Shown: one piece after another, positions 9,416-18,719 of the stretch
Layout: each line of letters opens with the position of its first letter
How positions within the stretch are numbered: position 1 is the first letter of the stretch
Assembly (NCBI RefSeq): GCF_043290135.1
Contig: NC_134710.1
Coordinates: 372,001-436,000 of the forward strand
Source: Rhipicephalus microplus
Lineage: Eukaryota > Arthropoda > Arachnida > Ixodida > Ixodidae
DNA: 64,000 bases
Direction: 5' to 3'
Translations under genes and position numbers: made by a program
The notes under the pieces: model-generated
The model's database searches: none
Seen by the model: the letters and a program-made list of their open reading frames with translations, nothing else
Told to the model about the DNA's origin: nothing

Positions 9416-12400
9416 GAGAGAGGAGCAGTACGTTGTTTTGTATGTGGCAAAATGGGTCACAGGGCATCGGAGTGCCGATCAAGGCCAAAACAACCTTTCT
9501 GTGGATATTGTCAGAAGGCGGGGCATGATTCCAAAACTTGCTCAAAGAAGAACGGTTCAGCCAACAAGACGTCATGTCTTTTGTCGCCAGAGGAGCACTC
9601 AACGGAAGTGAAGCTTTCACCGGACAAAGAAGAGGACATGGCGGGCGCCGTGAATACTCACCCGAAGTTTGCCACACACAAAATGCCCGTGTTACAGGGC
9701 CGAATCTTTGGCCGAACCGTCTCAGTGTTGCGGGATACGGGTAGCAATACACTGGTGGTGCGTCGTTCTCTGGTACCCGATGAAGCCCTCATAGGTACTA
9801 CCGCTACGCTATTCTTAGCCGATGGCAGTAGCATCATCGTTCCCGAGGCGGAGGTGGAAATTCATTCACCTTATTTTTCTGGTACATCTATTGTCAAATG
9901 CATGACAAACCCACTCTACGACCTTATCGTCGGAAATGTACCAGGTTCACGTGAAGTCCATGACCCCGATACCAAGTGGGAGGAAAGGATTCCGGTAAAA
10001 ACCTACCCCAACTATATAGCGAGTGGAAAAGGAGCAGATAGAGAGGATGGTACCCTGAAGTCTTCAGTGGTTGGTATCAAAATCCGAGAGCAACGGTCAA
10101 TCTCATCTGAAATCGATGTACCCACCTTGAAGACGACCCGAAAGGATCTTAGTGCCGCTCAAAAACAGGACAAGACCCTAGATTCTTGCAGGAATAAAGT
10201 AGGTCAAGGGCTACAGGGAGGATCAAAGTCCTATTCGTTCGAGATAGAAAAGGGGCTGCTATACCGCTATTATCACCTACCATCTGGTAAGGTGATTCAA
10301 CAAGTAGTAGTGCCCCAAAGATTGCGCAGCCAAGTGCTTACTTTGGCGCACGAAACCCTGATGTCGGGGCATCAAGGAATAAAAAGAACGATTGATCGTG
10401 TTCTGCAATCATTTTACTGGCCAGGAGTTCAAGAGGCAGTGAGGAGATACGTGCGCTCTTGTGACGCATGCCAACGAACCTACCCCAAGAGCAGAGTTGG
10501 TAAGGCACCACTAGGTCGAATGCCTTTGATAGACACCCCATTCGAAAGAGTGGCAGTGGACATTATCGGGCCTTTAAAGCCAATATCACACATGGGTAAT
10601 CGATATATACTAACACTAGTGGACTTCGCTACTAGTTACCCAGATGCAATAGCCCTGCCATCCATCGATTCAGCCACAGTAGCCGAGGCACTGGTAGAGA
10701 TGTTTTCTCGAATCGGGTTCCCGCGTGAGGTACTTTGTGATCAGGCATCATGCTTTACATCGGAGCTAATGAGAGAGGTCAATGACTTGTTGGCGATCAA
10801 GCATCTCAGCTCCACACCCTATCATCCCATGTGTAATGGCTTAGTGGAGAGATTTAATGGCACACTAAAGCAAATGTTGCGTAAATTGTGCCAAGAGGAG
10901 CCCAAGACATGGGACCGACTATTAGCCCCACTCCTGTTTGCGTACCGGGAAGTCCCGCAAGCCAGCTTGGGATTTTCGCCTTTTGAGCTGATCTACGGTA
11001 GAAATGTTCGAGGACCTCTCAGTCTACTTAAAGAATTATGGACCGGAGACAATCAAAGCGAGGAAGTGAAGACAACATATGGGTATGTCCTGGATCTCAG
11101 AGATCGCCTAGAAAAAACATTGCAGTTGGCACAAGAAAACCTGTCACGAGCTAAAACAACGCAGAAGAAATACTATGACCGGGGAAGTCGGATGCGTCGG
11201 CTAAAGGTTGGAGACCGCGCCCTCGTACTACTTCCCACGACGGAAAACAAGCTTATGATGCATTGGAAAGGACCTTTCAGGGTCACAGGAAAGAAGGGTG
11301 ACTCTGACTACTGGCTGGATATGGGACATACTACCAAGCTGTTCCATATAAACATGTTAAAACGCTACGAAGAGCGTCCTCCAGAAATATCACCCCAGTC
11401 CGCATCTTTCATTGTAGTGGAAGAGGAAGAGACAGACACGCCAGTGCCTACCTTTAAAGCTACTGAGGGCTTTGGTACTGAAGCTATCAAGCTTGGTCCT
11501 AACCTCAGGAATAGACAAAGGGAAGAAATTGACGAGCTCCTAGCCACCCATAAAGACGTCTTTTCCGAAGTCCCCGGCAAGACAAACTTGTTAGAGTGTC
11601 GTCTTAAACTGACAACGTCCGAGCCTATCAACACTCCACAATATCCGTTACCATTCGCAATGAAAGAGGTAGTTGAGAAAGAAGTCGGAGAAATGCTGCG
11701 ACTCGGAGTGATTGAAAGGTCCGACTCACCTTACAACTCACCATTGGTGCTGGTGAAGAAGCCCGATAAGAGTTACCGTACTTGCATCGACTTCCGTCGC
11801 ATCAATGATGTGTTGGTCTCCGACGCAGAACCAATTCCGAGAACGGATGTATTGTTTACAGAGATTGGCACTAGAAAATTCTTCTCCAAGTTTGACCTTA
11901 CGAAAGGATACTGGCAGGTGCCCTTGGACAAAGAATCCCGGCTAAAAACGGCATTCTCCACCCAATCGGGACACTACCATTTCCTCTATATGCCATTCGG
12001 TATCAAAACAGCGTCCGCAGTGTTTACCCGGCTAATGAGACGTCTCCTTCAGGGCATCCCGAACGTCGTTCATTATATCGATGATGTTCTCGTCGCTACG
12101 ACAACCTGGGAGGAACACATGCAGACTCTGAGTGAACTGATGAATAGGATTCGAGAAGCAGGACTCAAAATTAAGCCCCAGAAATCGGAGATTGGAATGA
12201 AGTCGATTGTGTTCCTGGGTCATCGACTGGGAGATGGAACAATTCAGCCGGTAGAGGACACGATCATAAAAATCGCCAAAGCCCCATTACCCACTACGAA
12301 GAAACAACTACGTTCGTTTCTTGGCTTGGCAGGATATTATCGTGATCTAATCCCTCACTACGCTGAGAAGGCACGGCCTCTGACAGAGATGACAAAGAAA

Positions 12401-12877
12401 AGGGAGAGTAACAAGATCAATTGGAATATTGAAGGGCAGACAGCTTTCGAAACACTAAAGCAAGCTCTGGCGTCTGGACCTATTTTAAAGGCTCCGGATC
12501 TCAAACGTGGATTTGTACTCCGCAGTGACGCCTCCGATTCTTGCATCGGTGCAGTCCTTATGCAAGAGCACGACGGTGTTTTATACCCGGTAAAATACGC
12601 CAGTCGTCAGCTACTGCCTCGAGAACAGAACTACTCAACAATCGAGCGGGAGTGTCTCGCGTTGGTGTGGGCAGTGGAAAAGTTCCACATATTTTTATAT
12701 GGGACGTATTTCACGGTTCAAACAGATCACCAACCGTTGCAGTACTTATCTCGAGCAAAACACCTCAACAGCAGAGTTCTGCGGTGGAGTTTAGTACTGC
12801 AAGAGTACAACTTTCACGTAGAACATATAAAGGGATCCGAGAATGTTGGAGCCGACTACATGAGTAGGTTGCAGTGA
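9416..12877 (+). CDS. pol: Nucleocapsid-protease-integrase-RT-RNase H polyprotein
   Basis: Open from just after the gag TAG to a TGA at 12875-12877; the first ATG is at 9452, inside the first zinc knuckle, so it is not a natural start. Two CX2CX4HX4C knuckles begin at 9434 and 9500. The protease has RDTGSN (9731). Integrase follows: HHCC zinc region (10347-10475), core Asp in VDIIGPL (about 10558), Asp in LCDQAS (about 10738), Glu in GLVERFNG (about 10844), and a C-terminal GPF-type module (HWKGPFRV, about 11260). RT then spans about 11600-12200 with the YIDD box at 12074-12085. RNase H follows with its acidic residues (RSDASD, IEREC, QTDHQPL). Integrase before RT is the key oddity. No frameshift is seen in 1154 codons. 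Confidence 0.95.
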   Translation, partial: ERGAVRCFVCGKMGHRASECRSRPKQPFCGYCQKAGHDSKTCSKKNGSANKTSCLLSPEEHSTEVKLSPDKEEDMAGAVNTHPKFATHKMPVLQGRIFGRTVSVLRDTGSNTLVVRRSLVPDEALIGTTATLFLADGSSIIVPEAEVEIHSPYFSGTSIVKCMTNPLYDLIVGNVPGSREVHDPDTKWEERIPVKTYPNYIASGKGADREDGTLKSSVVGIKIREQRSISSEIDVPTLKTTRKDLSAAQKQDKTLDSCRNKVGQGLQGGSKSYSFEIEKGLLYRYYHLPSGKVIQQVVVPQRLRSQVLTLAHETLMSGHQGIKRTIDRVLQSFYWPGVQEAVRRYVRSCDACQRTYPKSRVGKAPLGRMPLIDTPFERVAVDIIGPLKPISHMGNRYILTLVDFATSYPDAIALPSIDSATVAEALVEMFSRIGFPREVLCDQASCFTSELMREVNDLLAIKHLSSTPYHPMCNGLVERFNGTLKQMLRKLCQEEPKTWDRLLAPLLFAYREVPQASLGFSPFELIYGRNVRGPLSLLKELWTGDNQSEEVKTTYGYVLDLRDRLEKTLQLAQENLSRAKTTQKKYYDRGSRMRRLKVGDRALVLLPTTENKLMMHWKGPFRVTGKKGDSDYWLDMGHTTKLFHINMLKRYEERPPEISPQSASFIVVEEEETDTPVPTFKATEGFGTEAIKLGPNLRNRQREEIDELLATHKDVFSEVPGKTNLLECRLKLTTSEPINTPQYPLPFAMKEVVEKEVGEMLRLGVIERSDSPYNSPLVLVKKPDKSYRTCIDFRRINDVLVSDAEPIPRTDVLFTEIGTRKFFSKFDLTKGYWQVPLDKESRLKTAFSTQSGHYHFLYMPFGIKTASAVFTRLMRRLLQGIPNVVHYIDDVLVATTTWEEHMQTLSELMNRIREAGLKIKPQKSEIGMKSIVFLGHRLGDGTIQPVEDTIIKIAKAPLPTTKKQLRSFLGLAGYYRDLIPHYAEKARPLTEMTKKRESNKINWNIEGQTAFETLKQALASGPILKAPDLKRGFVLRSDASDSCIGAVLMQEHDGVLYPVKYASRQLLPREQNYSTIERECLALVWAVEKFHIFLYGTYFTVQTDHQPLQYLSRAKHLNSRVLRWSLVLQEYNFHVEHIKGSENVGADYMSRLQ

Positions 12878-13129
12878 ATATGTTCTGTGTGTTATTATTA
12901 CAAGGTTATGCTTGTGTGGTGGACTGTTACTGGAGTTAATGACTGTATTTGTACTGTTCTTAGTTGCTGCCAAAAACTTTTCTTATTGTTGTTGGTTGAA
13001 TGTTACGTTCTGTGGACTCGGTGTTTCGACGTGAGACATGTCAACGAAGAAGCAGTGTGGTGCCATCGGTGTGTTGTGATAGCTTGTGTGGTGCGCATCG
13101 AACGACAGTTTTTCAACGGGAAAAACTTC

Positions 13130-13145
13130 TTCGAAAGGGGGCCAT
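13130..13145 (+). promoter_or_regulatory. Polypurine tract before the 3' LTR
   Basis: CGAAAGGGGGCCAT abuts the 3' LTR. A purine run at this position primes plus-strand DNA synthesis in LTR elements. The 250 bp between the pol stop and this tract has no further ORF, so there is no env. Confidence 0.85.
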
Positions 13146-14036
13146 TGTGATGCGATGGTGATGCGACTGGTGCGCGTAATTGTGAATGATTGAAAAGTGC
13201 GCGAAATTAAAGGATGGCCGAGTGCACGTGCTGGGTCGCCTGAACAACGACGACGCCGAGGACCGGTACACGTGAGAGCGTGGAGCGCAAGCATCCAAGA
13301 CCATAAAGCAAACAAGGGCCAATGGCTGATCACCACGGAGTTTTGAAAGGCCAATCGGGACGAGACAAGTGTGCCCCAGAGGAAGCCAATCCTGAAGGGC
13401 AAAAGAGCTAGGAGTTCGAGGTGAACGAGGCAAGAGGAAGGTCACAGCTGGGAGCTGAAGACAGGCAGTCGGGTGGCAGACCTGAGCCTTCTGGACTTCA
13501 CCCGGTCTGGACCTCCGGACAACGCCTTCCAAGGACGGCGAGCTGCCTCAACGGTCGAGACCAAGGCCTGCAGATTCCGGTGCGGGTGCAGCAACGGCAG
13601 TTCGGGTCACGGGCCTGAGCCTTGCAACCAGCCACCTCATCGGGCGAATCTGGGCCGCCACAGGCATCACCGAGCGAGTCCCGTTCCATCGTCGCCGCCA
13701 GCGAGCATCGGTACACGCCGTCGCCACCATTACAGCAGCAACGTTTTGGTGAGATCGAACTTGCTCTCTTCCCTGCACCGCCGAATCACCGCGTCAGAAC
13801 TGCATCATGTAGCTGTGACTTTCCGTCGGCAGTTTCGGGACTTTAGATGTTTGTTTTCCTTCTAAATCCCGCTTTTAGCCAGCTACTCATTTCTTGTAGT
13901 TTGTGTTTGAGTTTTGCTTCAGTTCTGCAGTAAATGTTTAGGTGTTGTTTGTTAAGCAAACGGCTTTGTCCTTATTAGAAAAACTCTCCGGGGCTCAACC
14001 AGGAGAAACAAATCAGCAACAAGAACCCGCATCACA
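13146..14036 (+). repeat. 3' LTR of the Gmr1-like element
   Basis: 891 bp, apparently identical to 7514-8404. It is followed at once by the second GCGAC target duplication (14037-14041), after which the interrupted Penelope ORF resumes. Confidence 0.95.
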
Positions 14037-16001
14037 GCGACCAATGTCGGACAATTTAAGAGTTTTTGGGAACGTGGTTCTTCCTGAGAAGGTTGCTTTG
14101 GTGCTCAAGAATGGACCAAAGTTCAGCGTTGTTCCTAAGGTATCAGCCCACGAATTGCTTGTCCTGAACGAGGCATTTCCCGCAGTGCTGATGAGGAAAA
14201 TCGCGAGCGCTGCCTGCTTGAGGGTGCGAACTCACTTTTGCGGAACCGTAGAAATGACCGTCGCAAGTTGACCACAGGCGGAGTTGTCTCGTACTCCAAG
14301 GAGCATGAACTTTCCCTTCTTCAGGCAGACAAAGAAGGCGGATTTGTGGTGATGTCTACTTCCAGTTTCCAGGACGAAGCCTGTTCTGCTATTATGAAGA
14401 ATTTTGAATCTAGAACTGTAAAAGTGTCAAAGATAAAACGTCATGCTGTTGAATTGTGCAAGAGTTTTAATTTAGCCAATCTGGCTAAATCAGTTTTTGA
14501 ATGCAAGAAAACTTCCTTGGAAGTGTTTTTCAATGTAAAAACACACAAAGTTGACATGCCGTTTAGGTCAATTGTGACAGAAAATGGTACTTGGCAACTG
14601 CAAGTGAGTCGCTATCTGTTGAAAAATTTAAATACGTTAGCGGTTGTAGATCCTTTTGCAACAAAAAGCTCCTATGACGTCGTAGATTTCTTGAAAAGCA
14701 GAAGTGACATCAGTTATCTTTTTTCAATTGACGTTGAGGATCTTTTTTATTCAGTGCCTCATAATGAACTTTTATCTTGTGTAAGGGACTGTATCAAGGA
14801 ACATGGGAGCACAACTTTTATCAATACCTCTGGCGCATCTGTTTCCAACTTCATGTCACTTTTAGAATTTTACCTTCGTAGCACCTTTGTCTCTTTTAAT
14901 AATGGGTTGTTTATTCAACGAAAGGGCATTTGTATTGGCTCCTGCTTTGCACCTGTCCTTTTTAGCATTTTTTTGACATCTATTGATTGTGCTTTAGAAA
15001 ATGCCGTTAATCCAGGAAAAGTCTCTAAGATCTTTAGATATGTGGACGATTTCCTCGTGGTGTTAACTTCTACTAACCCTGTAACGCACTCTAGTGAGGT
15101 GGATTTGGTTTTGAACCTGTTCCAACAACATGGAAAAGGCTCGATTTTTACATATGAACTGCCCATTGACGAAAGCTTACAGTTTTGAGATATTAACTTG
15201 ACTCTGGGCGAGGGTCATGTCTGTCGGAAGTTCAGCCCTAGAACGAGAAAAGGACTTCTTTCTTGTGATTCTGTACATTTTAAGGTGGTGAAGAGGTCTA
15301 TAGCTGCTATGTCTTATCGTTCTGCGTTGTCCATGTCATGCCAACACACCGTGTTTGATAGTTTTTTCATTCAGGTATCGCGGCTCACTGCAGCCGGGTT
15401 ACCTTATTCGGTCTTAGTCAGTGTGCCTGAAACATTGCTGCAGAGGCTGAAGGGGGAACGCAGGAGGCCAGAGCCATTGCAAGGACAGAGGAAAAGACCG
15501 CATGTTGTACCATACATGCACAAAATCTCCCACAACCTAAAAAAGGTTGCAAATCGGCACCATGTGCCAGTGGTTTTCTCTGCTCCAAATAAGCTTTCAA
15601 GGCTCTGTGCCCGCATTTCTTCAAGAGGTGCAAAGGTGGTGTGCGATAAGAAGCATGTAAAGCTGTTCCTGCATTGTGCTGTGGGCACTGTTTATGAAAT
15701 TCCCCTGAGCTGTGGCAAGGTCTATATAGGCCAGACAGGGCGCTGTACAAATGATCGTCTGAGGGAGCATGCCTTATCAATTAGGAATGGAACAGGGTCT
15801 CATTCGCCCTTTCACTGTGCTTCGTGTGGCTGCACGCCGTTGTTCGATCGTACGCGAGTACTTGGAAGGAGCCGGCATGCGCTGGCGCGGGAGTTACTCG
15901 AAGCCTTTCACATAATGAAGAAAGGTGACTCGTGCGTCAGCGTGCCTTCAGTTGTGTTGCATAACAGTGAATTCCAACTGTTGGATCTAGATTTACTTTA
16001 G
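14037..16001 (+). pseudogene. Penelope-like ORF, RT and GIY-YIG endonuclease part
   Basis: Continuation of the ORF begun at 7087. Penelope RT blocks are clear: NVKTHKVDMPFRSIV, LFSIDVEDLFYSVPH, QRKGICIGSCFAPVL and FRYVDDFLVV (about 15037). The C-terminal GIY-YIG nuclease carries VYEIPLSCGKVYIGQTGRC with its Arg on the following helix, then a CASCGCTPLF cysteine motif. The nuclease nicks the target for priming. Lesions besides the LTR insertion are a one-base frameshift near 14205-14240 and a TGA at 15186-15188 where the frame simply continues. Few lesions in nearly 2 kb point to a fairly recent copy. The natural stop is TAG at 15999-16001. Confidence 0.92.
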
Positions 16002-16335
16002 TTGGGTGCTACGAAGTGTCTGTCAGTTCATTTTTTTGCTGGTTTTTCCTTGCATTTTTTTTTTTTGCGCAGGCTTGGTCGTGTTTGATTTTTTCGACGT
16101 CTTTACATTAGGCATATCTGTTTGTTGCTGGTTCTCAGATATTATGATTGCAATTATCAGTTATTACACCATAAAAACGTTCATGTCTGCACGTGCGGTG
16201 AATGAAATGGTCTGCGCATGTCCTCCCAGAGCCTATATATTGTGAATGCTTCATGAAAATAAACTTAGTCATGAGTTGGCGCTCTTTCTGTCTCGTCTTT
16301 TTTCTCTTTGTCAACCTTGCGCCATGTATTTCAGT
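16002..16335 (+). mobile_element. Penelope-like element 3' UTR
   Basis: Same sequence as 6745-7080 with few changes, including a T-rich run and TGAATGCTTCATGAAAATAA. It ends at GTATTTCAG, where the first copy passes into the ORF start and this one meets gypsy sequence. Confidence 0.8.
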
Positions 16336-18211
16336 GGCTTACGCTCTTACTTTTGTTTTGTTAAAAACATTGCCGACGTTGCTAGGCCACTCACAGACCT
16401 GCTGAACAAAAATACCACATTCTCATTAGGTCCTGAGCATACTCAAGCATTCGCCACTCTCATCGGCTACCTAACTATGTCGCCCGTACTTGCCCGCACT
16501 TTAATCCATCTGCTGTCACTGAAGTACGCACCGACGCCAGTGGCCACAGTATTGGCACAGTTCTCGCTCAGTGGCACCACGGTAGACATTGCGTGATAGC
16601 TTACGCCAGTCGCCTGCTTTCTCCTCCTGAGAGATTATTATTCCATAACCGAGAGAGAGTGCTTAGCTTTAGTTTTGTGCCATCACCAAGTTCCAGCCTT
16701 ATATATATGGCCGTATATTCTACATCGTTACGGACCACCACGCCCTCTGCTGACTAACTTCTCTGATGAACCCGGCTGGACATCTTGGTCGTTGAACTTT
16801 GAGGCTCCAGGAATTTTGGTTTAGCCTCAGCTACATATCTGGTCATTTACACAAGGATGCTGACTGTGTTTCTCGTCATCCGGTGAACCCTCCTGATCCC
16901 GTTGTGTCTGACCTAGATAGTTGCATAATTGCATTTACTGACGTTAGCGATATGCGCACTGAACAACCTCACAATGAGTCGTTGCACACCATCATCGACG
17001 TCATTCAATCTGACCACCGTGACGCGAATTTCATATGTTCGTGCAGCATGAAGGCATCCTCTACTGCTGCAACGTCAGCACTGAAGGCCCTGAGTTTCTA
17101 TGGCCTTCAGTACTTGAACAACTTCACGACGCACCAACGACCACACACCTCAAGAGTTTCCTGCGCATACGACCGTGTGCGACATCGGTTATTCTGACCT
17201 GGGCTGTACTGCAGCATATGTCGATATGTCACCACTTACTTACGGCCTATGCCAACGCCCAAAAATACCTTCTTTGCTGTCTGCTGGATATGTTCACTCA
17301 ATTGAAGTCTCCTCTGAACCATTTCATCGCGTGGGACTCTACCTTCTTGGTCCTTTTATCATGACGACACTGGGGAATAAATGGATCGCTGTCGCCACAG
17401 ATTATGCCACCCGTTACACGATAACAAAGGCCATGCCAACCAGTTGCGCCACTGACGTCGCGGATTTTCTTCATGACGTCATCCTACGCTGTGGTGTGGC
17501 CCGACAGCTGCTTGTGGATCGCAGCCGCTCTTTCTTGTCCAGAGTTGTCGATGACCTCCTTCGATCTTGTGCCACAGAGCACAAGCTATCTACCACCTAC
17601 CACCCACAAACTAATGACCTAACTGAACGTCTTCACTGCACACTCAGAGATGCTTTCGATGTATGTCTCTCACGATCATCGAGACTGGGACACCACATTA
17701 ACCTATGTGACTTTGGCATAGAATTCTTCTCGGCATGACACCATGGCATTTTCACCTTTTTATATTTTGTATGGTCGCAAGCCCATATTGCCATTTAAAA
17801 CCGCCTTGCCTCTTGTGCCAGCCCCGCCGTGGTGGTCTTGTGGCTAAGGTACTCGGCTGCTGACCCGCAGGTCGCGGATTCGATTCCCGGCTGCGGCGGC
17901 TGCATTTCCGATGGAGGCGGAAATGTTGGAGGCCCGTGTGCTCAGATTTGGGTGCACGTTAAAGAACCCCAGGTGGTCGAAATTTCTGGAGCCCTCCACT
18001 ACGGCGTCTCTCATAATCAAATGGTGGTTTTGGGACGTTAAACCCCACAAATCAATCAATTGCCTCTTGTGCCATCTCTTGTGCCATCTGCTACCATGTA
18101 CGCTCACGAAACCATTGACCGGGGTCACATGGCCCGTCAAGTTACCCACTCTCGTCTCACTTGGTCACTGGATACGGAAAAAGCCCGCTACGACTACCGG
18201 CATCGTACTAT
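16336..18211 (+). pseudogene. Degenerate gypsy retrotransposon (RNase H and integrase), left part
   Basis: An old Ty3/gypsy copy. In shifting frames it reads NIADVARPLTDLL (RT thumb), then RNase H remnants, SYISGHLHKDADCVSRHP (about 16830), and integrase (NKWIAVATDYATRYTITKA, about 17373; TTYHPQTNDLTERLHCTLRD, about 17595). Many stops and frame changes make it dead. It is cut by Ruka (17821-18059). At 18211 it is split by the second gypsy element, after which the integrase C-terminal reading resumes at 23952. The left border with Penelope sequence at about 16336 has no partner on the other side of the PLE, so a rearrangement or truncation happened there. Confidence 0.85.
17821..18059 (+). mobile_element. 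Ruka-type SINE, copy 3
   Basis: Full-length SINE with tRNA-like head (GTGGCTAAGGTACTCGG; B box GGATTCGATTCCC), body, and AATCAATCAAT tail. It has a 15-bp perfect TSD, TTGCCTCTTGTGCCA, at 17806-17820 and 18060-18074, taken from the gypsy integrase region it interrupts. Confidence 0.95.
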
Positions 18212-18596
18212 TGTCATGGGGTCGTGACGTGGACGAAAGGAGGGGACTGCAGGTCAAATAATAAACTGCTTATTTGGACCGAACTTGTGGCCACGTAAAA
18301 GGAAAGCAAGACACTGGCACTGACAGCAGCGAGCAGAGCGTCGGTCGTCGATCAACTGACAAGTGGCGAAGCGTGTCGGCATTTATACAATTGCCATCAA
18401 ATATTCTCACGTTACCGCTAGCAGTAACGTAGGTTCCAGAGTAATCTGTAATGTTCACAAAGTTGGCGTAATCTTAACGAATGATCTACTACCGTCCCGA
18501 AGCTTCTCAAACAGTGTAGGCATGGTTTGCGCTGTGAATTGCTGACAGCTGACAGTAAAACGGGGTGATGACAAAACATGACAACAGAATGTGGCA
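18212..18596 (-). repeat. LTR copy A (3' LTR of second gypsy)
   Basis: 385 bp. On the + strand it begins TGTCATGGGGTCGTGACG and ends GAATGTGGCA, matching copies B, C and D. The polypurine tract adjoins it at 18597. Confidence 0.88.
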
Positions 18597-18719
18597 TTGC
18601 CCCCCTTTAATAAAGGCATTGTACCAGTGCTTTAAAAAAAAGACCAAAGTACAATAATAAAGAAAATAAACAATAAGTACAAGCACTAAAGTACAGCAAC
18701 AACAAAATACAGTCCTTAG

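Larger units (their letters stand above)
7514..14036 (+). mobile_element. Integrase-first Ty3/gypsy retrotransposon (Gmr1-like), complete
   Basis: A complete 6523-bp LTR retrotransposon. Two 891-bp LTRs (7514-8404, 13146-14036) begin TGTGATGC and end ATCACA, and I saw no difference between them by eye. A perfect 5-bp TSD, GCGAC, lies at 7509-7513 and 14037-14041. Internal parts in order: a primer-binding region, Gag, CCHC knuckles, protease, integrase, reverse transcriptase, RNase H, and a polypurine tract. RT and RNase H are of Ty3/gypsy type, but integrase precedes RT, the order found in Ty1/copia and in the Gmr1 group of gypsy elements. There is no envelope gene. It sits in a Penelope ORF in intron 2. 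Identical LTRs mean recent insertion. An amber codon splits Gag from Pol. Confidence 0.95.

Noticed and set aside
9452..9454. ATG at 9452 as the start of an independent Pol protein
   Set aside because: It lies inside a CCHC zinc knuckle whose first cysteines are upstream in the same frame, so it is internal.
12878..13145. Envelope gene in the integrase-first element
   Set aside because: Only 268 bp separate the pol stop from the 3' LTR and hold no suitable frame.
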